Shown here: positions 17,697 through 25,803 of the stretch, piece by piece
Layout of the letters: the number at the start of each line of letters is the position of its first letter
Position numbering within the stretch: position 1 is the stretch's first letter
Origin: Pseudomonas sp.
GTDB lineage: Bacteria > Pseudomonadota > Gammaproteobacteria > Pseudomonadales > Pseudomonadaceae
DNA length: 37,421 bases
Assembly (NCBI RefSeq): GCF_030683065.1
Contig: NZ_JAUXMX010000039.1
Span: 1 to 37,421, forward strand
Reading direction: 5' to 3'
Notes under the pieces: model-generated
Databases searched by the model: none
Told to the model about the DNA's origin: nothing
What the model saw: the letters and a program-made list of their open reading frames with translations, nothing else
Position numbers and translations under genes: made by a program

Positions 17697-17720
17697 ACAA
17701 TATATTATTTTATATATTGT
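17697..17720. promoter_or_regulatory. AT-rich inverted repeat upstream of the ArsR regulator, candidate BigR-type operator
   Basis: Perfect 9-bp arms ACAATATAT / ATATATTGT enclose TATTTT. AT-rich dyads of this kind are bound by BigR/SqrR-type repressors. It lies 26 bp before the regulator start codon and likely covers the promoter of the regulator-YeeE-YedE-DUF2892 unit. Confidence 0.65.
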
Positions 17721-17762
17721 AATGCAAACAGAAATCGGCAACAGCTATCTCCGAGTGAGGTC

Positions 17763-17949
17763 TGGCATTGGCAATGCCACCCGCAATAGAAACCCCGGAT
17801 GGCACATCAGCCCTCGTGGGATGGCGTTGAGCACAGCGATACCCATCAACCGCGCTATGCCTGTGCTCGGCGCCGTGGCCACTATCGCTGATGGGTTACG
17901 CCGCGTTTAAATGCAGCCTGCCTGACATCGTCTCGGCGGCTAACCCATC
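17763..17949. repeat. REP-like cluster in the gap between the sulfur genes and oprE
   Basis: This gap (17672-18130, no gene) contains three inverted repeats. They are TGGCATT-GGC-AATGCCA at 17763-17779, a GGATGGCGTTGAGC...GATACCCATC unit at 17819-17847, and a GATGGGTTACGCCGC...GGCGGCTAACCCATC pair at 17890-17949. The second resembles the unit at 35172-35201. They look like REP elements. Confidence 0.65.
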
Positions 17950-18032
17950 CGGATTGCGGCGTTCCAGATTCGGCGGCGTCAGCAGGCACCGCGCGATAGC
18001 GGTTGTCGCGCTGCCTGATGAGCCAACACAAG

Positions 18033-18058
18033 AAAGCCCGGAACAGAGTCCGGGCTTT
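18033..18058 (-). terminator. Probable terminator of the oprE-like gene
   Basis: Perfect 10-bp arms AAAGCCCGGA / TCCGGGCTTT around ACAGAG lie about 70 bp after the porin stop, followed on the minus strand by CTTGTGTTGG. It fits a factor-independent terminator of minus-strand transcription. Confidence 0.7.
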
Positions 18059-18130
18059 GGGTGTTGCACGGCTGAACAGGATGCAACTGCTCAGCCCGGC
18101 TCGACAGCCCCGCTAACCACGGGGCACCGA

Positions 18131-19393
18131 TCAGAACAACGGCAAGGTGTAGCTGACGATCAGACGGTTTTGATCGACATCACGGCCGAAGTTATTGCGC
18201 ATGGTCGCGTTACGCCATCTCACACCGAGGTTCTTCAGCGAACCTTCCTGGATCACGTAGGCGATATCCATGTTGCGCTCCCACTCTTTACCATCGGCGT
18301 TATTTGGACGGTCGATGTTGTCACCGGTCAGGTAGCGGGTCATGAAGGTCAGGCCCGGAATGCCTACGCTGCCAAAGTTGAAGTCGTAACGCGCCTGCCA
18401 GGAGGTCTCATCTTTGGCGGCGAAGTTGCCGATCTGCACGTAGTTGACCAGGAAGGGGTCAACGCTGTCGCCGATATAGGCAAAGCCGGTATCGCCGCTC
18501 ATTTTCTGATAACCAAGGCCCAAGCTGTGGCCGCTCAAGGCATAGGTGAACATGGCCCCAAAGGCTTTGTTATCGACGTTGCTCAAGCCGTCGTCGGTGG
18601 AGCGGGCGTAACGCAGATCGCTCTTCAGCGATTGCTTGTCGGCGATCGGCAGCACATGCACCAGGTTGAAGGAGTGCTGTTTGTACATGTCTTCCAGGTT
18701 GCTGTAGTAGTAACCCCCGGTCAGAGTGTCAGTTAGCTTGTAGCTACCACCGGCAAACACGAACTGGTTGGAGTGATTGGCGCTGCTGCCGCCCTTCACG
18801 GTAATACCGCTATTGGTGAAGGTGTTCAGGCGCATGTCCTGATAGTCGCTGGAATTGCGATTATTGACCTCATCCAGATAGCCCAAGTCGAGGGTCAGCC
18901 CAGCGATATCCTTGGAAACCAGGTTGGCTCCGCGAAAGACTTGCGGCAGCAGGCGGCTATCACTGGAGCCGATGGCCTGATTCTTCAACTGCAGCGAACC
19001 CACTTTGAGCACGCTCTCGCCAGCCTTGGCTTTGGCGGTCAGCCCGAGACCACCGGAGTTGTCTTGCGAGCCGCCGGAGCCATCCGGCACCAGCAGCCCG
19101 CTGCCCGCGGTGCCGTCACCCGAGTCCAGCTTGAAACCGAAGGTGGCCAGCGCGTCGACGCCAAAACCGACGGTGCCTTCGGTGTAGCCCGATTCCATGC
19201 GCAACAGGAAGCCCTGCGCCCACTCTTCCTGCTTGGACTGACCGGCACCTTCGCGGAAATCACTGTTGAAATAGAAGTTACGCGCTTCGATGCTGGCCTT
19301 GCTGTCCTTGATGAACTCGGCATTGGCGACGTGGCTCAGGGTCAAGCCCAGGGTGCCGGCGGCTACGGCCAGCGCCAGGGAAGTCTTTCTCAT
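18131..19393 (-). CDS. oprE: OprD-family outer-membrane porin, probably OprE
   Basis: A 420-residue outer-membrane channel. The start at 19393 has GGAGA upstream and gives a signal peptide MRKTSLALAVAAGTLGLTLS with cleavage after HVANA. The mature protein begins EFIKDSKASIEARNFYFNSDFR, the usual OprD-family opening. It has alternating beta-strand patterns and ends in LIVSYTLPLF with the terminal Phe needed for assembly. OprD-family channels take up amino acids and small organic acids. OprE is proposed because, as I recall, oprE lies between aguA and the PAS-GGDEF gene in P. aeruginosa; sequence alone gives only the family. A 483-bp gap upstream (19394-19876) shows no convincing gene, only a CTTCG-AAATA-CGAAG stem and presumably the promoter. 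Confidence 0.88.
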   Translation of the reverse strand: MRKTSLALAVAAGTLGLTLSHVANAEFIKDSKASIEARNFYFNSDFREGAGQSKQEEWAQGFLLRMESGYTEGTVGFGVDALATFGFKLDSGDGTAGSGLLVPDGSGGSQDNSGGLGLTAKAKAGESVLKVGSLQLKNQAIGSSDSRLLPQVFRGANLVSKDIAGLTLDLGYLDEVNNRNSSDYQDMRLNTFTNSGITVKGGSSANHSNQFVFAGGSYKLTDTLTGGYYYSNLEDMYKQHSFNLVHVLPIADKQSLKSDLRYARSTDDGLSNVDNKAFGAMFTYALSGHSLGLGYQKMSGDTGFAYIGDSVDPFLVNYVQIGNFAAKDETSWQARYDFNFGSVGIPGLTFMTRYLTGDNIDRPNNADGKEWERNMDIAYVIQEGSLKNLGVRWRNATMRNNFGRDVDQNRLIVSYTLPLF

Positions 19394-19876
19394 TATGGTT
19401 TTCTCCAGTGTTTTTATGGGTAGCACATCGGCATGTACGCAGACTTCGAAATACGAAGAGGCAGGCACACGCCGAATTTGATAATTCACCCCAGCGGGCC
19501 ACGTCAGACTCACAGCCGAACGGGCGCCAGACCTAACAGGCCAACGCAGGGACGAATAAAAATCAGGGGTGCGCAGTGCCGCGCAGAGCAAGCGTCGGGT
19601 AAACAGAGATAGGCGTAGCGTCGGCCAGGCAGAAGAATTTCATAGGTGGGTCTCTTCATTTTTATTGTGTGCCTGCCATGGCGGCAGGTCAGTGTGACGA
19701 AGAGCCCTATGCGGATACTGTGCCAGTTGCTCACCATCGAGCTGCGACACCTCTATTCCGGCACTTTGCCGGGAGCAGATGAACGCCGTTGCGGCGTCGC
19801 CGACAGAATGAACAGGCGGATTTTCGCCGACAGCCAGGGTACTAACGGCGGGTTTTCGCCAGGCATACCCTGCGCA

Positions 19877-20848
19877 TCAGCCGAGTACGATTTGGTTCTT
19901 GCCCTGCCGTTTAGCCTGGTACATCGCGGCATCAGCGCGGGCAAAAAGGGCATCCACACTAAGGTCGTCACCGCGCAGACAGGCCAGCCCCTGACTCACC
20001 GTGATACCGAACGACGCCAGGGCGTGGCTGAAACGCAAACGCTGCACCTCCCGCCGCAGGCGCTCAGCAATCTGCTCGGCCAGGACCGGCTCGCAGCCCG
20101 GCAACAGCACAGCGAACTCTTCACCGCCGATGCGCCCAAACAGATCACCACGGCGCAACACCGAGGCGCCACAACTGGCCAGGTGCTGCAACACCTGGTC
20201 GCCCATCTGGTGGCCGAATCTGTCGTTGACCTGTTTGAAGTTATCGACATCGAGCAAGAGGAAAGCCAAGGGGCTGCCGAACTGGCGGGCATGCTCGAAC
20301 TCGCGCTGGGCACACTCGAAGAAGTGCCGGCGATTGCTGCTCTGGGTCAGCACATCGGTGGTTGCCAGGCGATGCAACTCGCCTTCCAGCTGCTTCTTGT
20401 CGGTGATGTCTTCGGCGATGCCGACAATGATCTGTGCTTGTCCGGCCTCACTCGAGCGACTGATAAAGCATTTGTCGCTGAGCCAACGCAACTGCCCGTC
20501 GGCGCGAATGATGCGGTACTCGCGGGCCTCCACTGCGCCAGTCTCCAGCACCTTGGCCAGGCTCTCGGCAGCGTAGTCAAGGTCGTCCGGGTAGATACTG
20601 TTGCGCCACTCGCCGTAATCGGCCAACAGCAACGCAGCGGATCGGCCGAACGTCCGTTCGTAGGCCGGGCTGACGTAAATCACCCGCCCCGCCTGCCAGT
20701 CGAACGCCCAGAGCACCGCATTGACGCTACCGAGCAGGGTGCTGAAGAGTTGCTCGCGCTCACGCAGGCGCTCAACTTCAGCACGACTGTGCAGCAGCGC
20801 CAGGGTCAAGTCTTCCAGTTGCGTGGGGGAGTTACTGGACTCATCCAT
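19877..20848 (-). CDS. PAS-GGDEF diguanylate cyclase
   Basis: A soluble 323-residue protein with a coiled N-terminal helix (about 12-35), a PAS domain (about 35-150), and a GGDEF domain to the end. The active site reads RIGGEEF and the product-inhibition motif RRGD is five residues before it (RxxD), so both catalysis and feedback control look intact. It would make c-di-GMP from two GTP in response to a cue sensed by PAS. The ATG at 20848 is chosen because AGGATGG precedes it; a TTG-initiated form from 20869 is also open. It corresponds by position to PA0290 of P. aeruginosa, as I recall. Confidence 0.88.
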   Translation of the reverse strand: MDESSNSPTQLEDLTLALLHSRAEVERLREREQLFSTLLGSVNAVLWAFDWQAGRVIYVSPAYERTFGRSAALLLADYGEWRNSIYPDDLDYAAESLAKVLETGAVEAREYRIIRADGQLRWLSDKCFISRSSEAGQAQIIVGIAEDITDKKQLEGELHRLATTDVLTQSSNRRHFFECAQREFEHARQFGSPLAFLLLDVDNFKQVNDRFGHQMGDQVLQHLASCGASVLRRGDLFGRIGGEEFAVLLPGCEPVLAEQIAERLRREVQRLRFSHALASFGITVSQGLACLRGDDLSVDALFARADAAMYQAKRQGKNQIVLG

Positions 20849-20905
20849 AACAGACACCATCCTGGCCAAGGTTCAGAGGCCAGCATAGAAGGTTGTTGCC
20901 ACAGA

Positions 20906-20931
20906 AACAAAAAGCCCGCCAAACGGCGGGC
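20906..20931 (-). terminator. Terminator of the desaturase gene
   Basis: A GCCCGCC/GGCGGGC stem with an AAAC loop (GTTT on the minus strand) is followed on the minus strand by TTTTTGTT. It is 29 bp after the desaturase stop and is a typical intrinsic terminator. Confidence 0.82.
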
Positions 20932-20959
20932 AGGGTAAAGGGTTACCGACCAGTAGCCG

Positions 20960-22147
20960 TCAAGCGACAGCCGCCGGACGCAGTGAGTAAGTCTTCAACT
21001 GCTCAGCGAAGTCGCGCAGCGAGTGGATACCACTGGCTTCGGCCTCGTGGACCCACTGCTTGATCGCCTCAAGCATTTCGTGGCCATTGGAGCTGGTCTT
21101 GAGCCAGATCTGCTGCAGCGCCAGGCGCTTCTCGTAGATCACTTTGAGCGCCTGACTGTGCGCCAACATGGCGTCGATGCGCCGCTGCTGCTGGTCGTGC
21201 AACAGGCTTGGCTCGCGGCCCAGCAGGCGTTTGGCACGATGAAACTGATGACGCACCGACGCGTCAGCCTTGGCCAGTTCCTGCTTGACCAGCGGACCGA
21301 TCACCAACTTGCGGTACTGCGCCATGATCTGGAAACGGTTGTTGAGGATCGCCATGGCGGTGTCCATATCCAGATGGCGCTTACCCTCGATGCGATGGGC
21401 AATCGGCGCCACGCGCTGCACCTTGGCCAGGCCGAACAGACTGAACAACTGGATCCAGGCCCAGCCCATGTCGAACTCCCATGCGCGCACCGACAGCTTG
21501 GCCGAGTTGGGATAGGTGTGATGGTTGTTATGCAGCTCTTCACCGCCGATCAGGATGCCCCAGGGCAGCAGATTGGTCGCGGCATCGCGGCACTCGAAAT
21601 TGCGATAGCCAACGGCATGGCCGAGACCGTTGATGACACCGGCAGCCCAGACCGGGATCCACATCATCTGAATCGCCCAAATGGTGATACCGATCACACC
21701 GAACAAGGCCAGGTCGATGAGTGCCATCAGGATCACGCCGCCAAACGTATAGCGCGAATAGAGGTTGCGCTCGATCCAGTCATCGGGGCAATTCTTGCCA
21801 TAGATCCGCAGAGTATCCGGGTTCTTCGCTTCCTGCTGATACAGCTCGGCACCGGTGCGCAGCACCGTACTCAGGCCTTTGATCACCGGGCTATGGGGGT
21901 CGTCTACGGTTTCGCACTTGGCGTGGTGCTTGCGGTGGATGGCGGTCCATTCACGGGTGTTTTGCCCCGTTGTCATCCACAGCCAGAAACGAAAGAAGTG
22001 CTTCAGCGCCGGGTGCAGCTCCAGGGAACGATGGGCAGAGTAACGGTGCAGGTACACCGTTACGCCGACGATGGTGATGTGCGTCATCGCCAGGGTGACC
22101 GCAATCAACTGCCAGACCGACAGGTCAAGAAAACCGTTGTACCACAT
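20960..22147 (-). CDS. desA: Membrane fatty-acid (delta-9) desaturase, DesA-like
   Basis: A 395-residue di-iron membrane desaturase. The three histidine boxes are HRYSAH (34-39), HRKHH (71-75) and HNNHH (206-210), with an additional His at GLGH (177). Hydrophobic segments at about 10-32, 138-175 and 190-200 flank them. It introduces a cis double bond into saturated acyl chains using O2 in the inner membrane. P. aeruginosa has two such enzymes, DesA acting on phospholipid acyl chains and DesB on acyl-CoA. DesA is preferred here because of neighbouring gene order (porin, GGDEF protein, desaturase, GGDEF-EAL protein). AAGGGG precedes the start. It is divergent from the next gene across 167 bp. 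Confidence 0.88.
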   Translation of the reverse strand: MWYNGFLDLSVWQLIAVTLAMTHITIVGVTVYLHRYSAHRSLELHPALKHFFRFWLWMTTGQNTREWTAIHRKHHAKCETVDDPHSPVIKGLSTVLRTGAELYQQEAKNPDTLRIYGKNCPDDWIERNLYSRYTFGGVILMALIDLALFGVIGITIWAIQMMWIPVWAAGVINGLGHAVGYRNFECRDAATNLLPWGILIGGEELHNNHHTYPNSAKLSVRAWEFDMGWAWIQLFSLFGLAKVQRVAPIAHRIEGKRHLDMDTAMAILNNRFQIMAQYRKLVIGPLVKQELAKADASVRHQFHRAKRLLGREPSLLHDQQQRRIDAMLAHSQALKVIYEKRLALQQIWLKTSSNGHEMLEAIKQWVHEAEASGIHSLRDFAEQLKTYSLRPAAVA

Positions 22148-22314
22148 GAGTCGGGTGCCCCTTGAAAGAAAAACATGGCATGCCTGAGAGACTCAGACCA
22201 CAGTGCATTATCACCGACATGGATCAAAAAACCAGTTGGCCTTTTAGATCACAATACCCGGTCGTCACTTACTCAACGATCACAGTGCCCACCTAGCGAG
22301 CCGATGAACACCTT

Positions 22315-24594
22315 ATGAGCCTACACCAAGGAGCGGTGCGCCTGACCCTGATCTACCTGCTGGCTGCCGGGCTCTGGATATTCTTCAGTGACGCGCTGCT
22401 GTCCAGTTTGCACCTGCCTACTGAACTGGCAGAAAAGCTGCAGCTGCTCAAGGGGTTAGGCTTCGTCCTGCTCAGCAGCGCCCTGTTGTACCTGGTCCTA
22501 GGCTCTCACCTGCGCCAGCAGACCCGCATGCGCAGAACCTTGCGCGCCAGCGAAGAACGCCTGAACCTGGCCCTGGAGTCGGCCCAGGAAGGCTTGTGGG
22601 ACTGGGACCTGCGCAGCGACAAGGTGTTTTTCTCGGCGGGTTATGCCGCCCTGCTCGGCCTGCAACCTGCCGCCCTGGGCAACACCCGAGGGCACTGGTT
22701 GCAACTGCTGCACCCTGACGACCTCGCTCATTATGAGCAAACCCTCGCCAGCATCCTGAACACTGGCAGCCAAGAGGCATTCGAGGTGACCTTGCGCCTG
22801 CGCCACCAGGATGGCGACTACCGCTGGATCCAGTCACGTGGCCAATTGCAACTCGACGCCATGGGTCGAGCGGAGCGAGTTATCGGCACCGCCAGCGACA
22901 TCAGCCAGCGCCGAGCCGACGAACACAGCCTGCGCCAGGCCGCCGCCGTGTTCGATGCGACCCAGGATGGGGTGCTGGTCACCGACAGCAAGCAGCTGAT
23001 CGTCCACGTCAATCCGGCGTTTACCCGCATCACCGGCTACACCCCCGAAGAAATCATCGGGCGCCAGCCAAGTCTCCTGAGTTCGGGCCGGCATGACCAG
23101 GCGTTCTACCAACGCCTGTGGCACGCACTGACAACCCGGGGCAGCTGGAGCGGAGAAGTCTGGAACCGGCGCAAGAACGGCGAAATCTATCCGCAGTGGC
23201 AGCGTATTCGCGCCATCCACGACGAACAAGGCGAGCTCAGCCACTACGTTGCGGTGTTCTCCGACATCAGCGCGTTGAAGCGTTCGCAGAGCGAACTCGA
23301 TCACCTGGCCCACCATGATCCGCTGAGCGGCCTGCCCAATCGCCTGCTATTCACCGAGCGGGTCGAAAACGCTCTCAACCGGGCGAAATCCGAACAACAA
23401 GGTGCGGTATTGCTGATCGACCTCGATCATTTCAAGCACATCAACGAAAGCCTCGGCCACAACATCGGCGACCTGCTGCTCAAGGCGGTCGGTGAACGCT
23501 TGGGCAGCCAACTCGACAACGGCATGACCCTGGCTCGCCTCGGCGGTGACGAGTTCGGCCTGCTCTGCGAGAACTGCCTGGATGCGCCCCAGGCCGCCAG
23601 CCTGGCGCAGCAACTGCTAAACAGTCTCGGCTCACCCTTCTGCCTCAACGGCCATGAGTTCTACATGAGCGCCAGCATCGGCATCAGCCTGTTCCCCGGC
23701 GATGCGGAAAACCTCGAGCAGGTGTTGCGCAATGCCGACTCGGCGCTGTCCAAGGCCAAGACCAGCGGCCGCGAAGGCTACGCCTTCTATACTCAGGAAT
23801 TGACCGAGTTCGCCCGTCGGCGCGTCGAGCTGGTTAGCGCTCTGCACCATGCGCTGGACAACCACGAGCTGCGCGTTTACTACCAACCGCTGCATGACCT
23901 GGCCAGCGGCGAACTGATCGGCGCCGAAGCACTGGTCCGCTGGCAGCACCCGCAACGTGGCCTGATCGCACCCGGGGAATTCATCCCGATCGCCGAAGAC
24001 AGCGGCCTGATCGGCGCCATTGACGCCTGGGTATTGCAGCAGGCATGCAGGCAGATGATGCTCTGGAAAGGCCAGGCGCAGGCACCGCAATTCGTTGCGG
24101 TGAACGTCTCCAGCCGGCTATTTAGCCGCGGCGGACTGGATCTGCTGGTGGCAGGCGTACTCGCCGAAACCGGACTAGACCCCGTCTACCTGGAACTGGA
24201 AGTCACCGAAAGCGCGGTGATGGACAACCCGGATGCCGCCCTGGCACTGCTTGATCGCCTGCGCGCCTTGGGCGTGCGCCTGGCCATCGACGATTTCGGC
24301 ACCGGCTACAGCTCTCTGGCCCGGCTCAAGCGCCTGCCGGTGCACAAACTCAAGCTCGACATGAGCTTCGTGCGCGGCCTGCCCGACGACAGCGACGATG
24401 CCGCCATTACCCGCGCGGTGGTAGCGCTGGGCCATAGCCTGGAGCTCAAGGTGCTGGCCGAGGGCATTGAACGACCGGAACAGATGGAATTCCTCCGAAA
24501 AATCGGCTGCGACTACGGCCAAGGCTATTTGTTCGGTCGGCCACAACCGGTCGAATCGGCACCGGCCGGCGCGGCAACAATTAATCAGTCATAA
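22315..24594 (+). CDS. Membrane-anchored PAS-PAS-GGDEF-EAL protein, probable c-di-GMP phosphodiesterase
   Basis: A 759-residue protein. Two hydrophobic helices at about 8-25 and 46-63 form a membrane anchor. Two PAS domains follow (about 78-200 and 205-325), then GGDEF (about 328-490) and EAL (about 505-750). The GGDEF signature RLGGDEF (410-414) is intact but no RxxD inhibitory site precedes it. The EAL domain has all catalytic segments visible: EALVRW (538), NVSS, ELEVTES, IDDFGTGYSS and AEGIE. The protein therefore looks competent at least for c-di-GMP hydrolysis, perhaps with GTP-stimulated control from GGDEF. In position it corresponds to PA0285 (PipA) of P. aeruginosa, from memory. The ribosome-binding site is weak, and ATG AAC ACC TTA TGA overlaps the start. 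Confidence 0.9.
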   Translation: MSLHQGAVRLTLIYLLAAGLWIFFSDALLSSLHLPTELAEKLQLLKGLGFVLLSSALLYLVLGSHLRQQTRMRRTLRASEERLNLALESAQEGLWDWDLRSDKVFFSAGYAALLGLQPAALGNTRGHWLQLLHPDDLAHYEQTLASILNTGSQEAFEVTLRLRHQDGDYRWIQSRGQLQLDAMGRAERVIGTASDISQRRADEHSLRQAAAVFDATQDGVLVTDSKQLIVHVNPAFTRITGYTPEEIIGRQPSLLSSGRHDQAFYQRLWHALTTRGSWSGEVWNRRKNGEIYPQWQRIRAIHDEQGELSHYVAVFSDISALKRSQSELDHLAHHDPLSGLPNRLLFTERVENALNRAKSEQQGAVLLIDLDHFKHINESLGHNIGDLLLKAVGERLGSQLDNGMTLARLGGDEFGLLCENCLDAPQAASLAQQLLNSLGSPFCLNGHEFYMSASIGISLFPGDAENLEQVLRNADSALSKAKTSGREGYAFYTQELTEFARRRVELVSALHHALDNHELRVYYQPLHDLASGELIGAEALVRWQHPQRGLIAPGEFIPIAEDSGLIGAIDAWVLQQACRQMMLWKGQAQAPQFVAVNVSSRLFSRGGLDLLVAGVLAETGLDPVYLELEVTESAVMDNPDAALALLDRLRALGVRLAIDDFGTGYSSLARLKRLPVHKLKLDMSFVRGLPDDSDDAAITRAVVALGHSLELKVLAEGIERPEQMEFLRKIGCDYGQGYLFGRPQPVESAPAGAATINQS

Positions 24595-24626
24595 CGGACA
24601 GCAGAACCAAGGAATAGCTGATACCT

Positions 24627-25760
24627 ATGCGGGTAATGATTCTTGAAGACGATCACTGGATCGCCGACCTGCTCAAGCAGATCGTTCTAAGCTTGCGCCC
24701 CAATGCAAAAATAGTCTGCCTGGGTAGCCTTGCCGAAGCCCTGGCCGACTGGCAGCTAAACCCCAGCGATATGGTGATCACCGACTGGAACCTGCCAGAC
24801 GGCGAAGGCACTCAACTGCTTAAACACGTGGGCCGGCAAAATAGCGAAGTGCCCTTGGTGATGATCACCGGCCGCACCGACCGCCGCAGCGTAGTTGAAG
24901 TACGCGCACTGGGCATTAGCGCATTCATCAGTAAGCCATTCGAGGCCTCGCGCGTGGCGGCCAGCCTGGATAAGTTGCTGCCGGCGGCCGGGCCAGAGAG
25001 CGCCCCAGTCCGCACCCTGAGCAGTGAAGACTTCGGCACTTACCTGAAGCAACTGCCCACCAGCGAACTGGATCTCCCCCTGAAAAAGAGCGTGCGTGAT
25101 CGCCTCCTGAAAAGTTTCAAAGGTGAGCAGCTGAGCCTGCGCGAGCTGGCCGAAGGCTGGCGTCACGACCCGGCGCTGAATGCCCGGCTGATCAGCGTGG
25201 CTAACAGCAGCGCCTATAAAGGGATCGGGCGGCCATGCATCAGCCTGATCGAAGCGCTGCAAAAACTCGGTGTAGCGACCAGTCTCAACCTCGCCATGGG
25301 CCTGGCCCTGCGCCAGTCCAGCGCACTGGATAGCGCCCTGTTGCGCATGTTTGCCGAAGAGCATCTGGATGCCAGCGAACGCCTGGCCGAAGCCAGTATG
25401 GCCCTGGCCCGCCAGTGCAGCCTCGACCCAGCGCCCTTTCATTGCGCAGCACTGCTGCACCGCATGGGTGAACTCTGCGTACTCCACCTGGCGCAGGCTT
25501 GGGAAGACGGTGGCCACAGCCTCGACGAGGAACAGGTGCTGCAAGCCATCAGCCAGTTCAGCTCACCCTTCGCCATTGCCCTCAAGGCGCGCTGTCAATT
25601 ACCCATGGCCCTGCGCGATCTGATCGGCGCCAGCTATGCCCTGCCCAACAACAGCGTCAAACGCGAGCTAGTGCTCATGCGCCTGGCCGCCAGCGCACAG
25701 GCTCCCATCCCTGACACTAATGACCAAGCCCGCCTGCGTCGCCTCGCAGGGCTTGCCTGA
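24627..25760 (+). CDS. Response regulator with receiver and HDOD domains
   Basis: A 377-residue protein. The receiver (1-120) has the acidic pair in ILEDDH (E7, D8), the phosphoacceptor D53 in ITDWNLPDGEG, the switch Thr T81 and the conserved Lys K103 in ISKPF. The remainder (about 135-350) is an HDOD domain (LSLRELAEGWRHDPALNARL, SVANSSAYKG), a non-catalytic relative of HD-GYP proteins used in signalling scaffolds. It lies 32 bp after the GGDEF-EAL gene and 43 bp before the large kinase, so it may belong to the same transcription unit and be a phosphorylation partner of that kinase. Its output is unknown. Confidence 0.9.
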   Translation: MRVMILEDDHWIADLLKQIVLSLRPNAKIVCLGSLAEALADWQLNPSDMVITDWNLPDGEGTQLLKHVGRQNSEVPLVMITGRTDRRSVVEVRALGISAFISKPFEASRVAASLDKLLPAAGPESAPVRTLSSEDFGTYLKQLPTSELDLPLKKSVRDRLLKSFKGEQLSLRELAEGWRHDPALNARLISVANSSAYKGIGRPCISLIEALQKLGVATSLNLAMGLALRQSSALDSALLRMFAEEHLDASERLAEASMALARQCSLDPAPFHCAALLHRMGELCVLHLAQAWEDGGHSLDEEQVLQAISQFSSPFAIALKARCQLPMALRDLIGASYALPNNSVKRELVLMRLAASAQAPIPDTNDQARLRRLAGLA

Positions 25761-25803
25761 ATGCCGTGCACTCGCTCAAGGTTTCGCCAATGAATAGCGC
25801 GCA

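Noticed and set aside
19394..19876. Small frames in the gap upstream of the oprE-like gene (for example 19510-19737 minus)
   Set aside because: No ribosome-binding site, no recognisable domain and no coupling to neighbours; treated as non-coding.
22304..22318. Four-codon frame (MNTL) overlapping the start of the GGDEF-EAL gene, and a similar five-codon frame at 25790-25807 before the kinase
   Set aside because: Two such ATGA overlaps are curious but no ribosome-binding site supports either, and short frames of this kind arise by chance.
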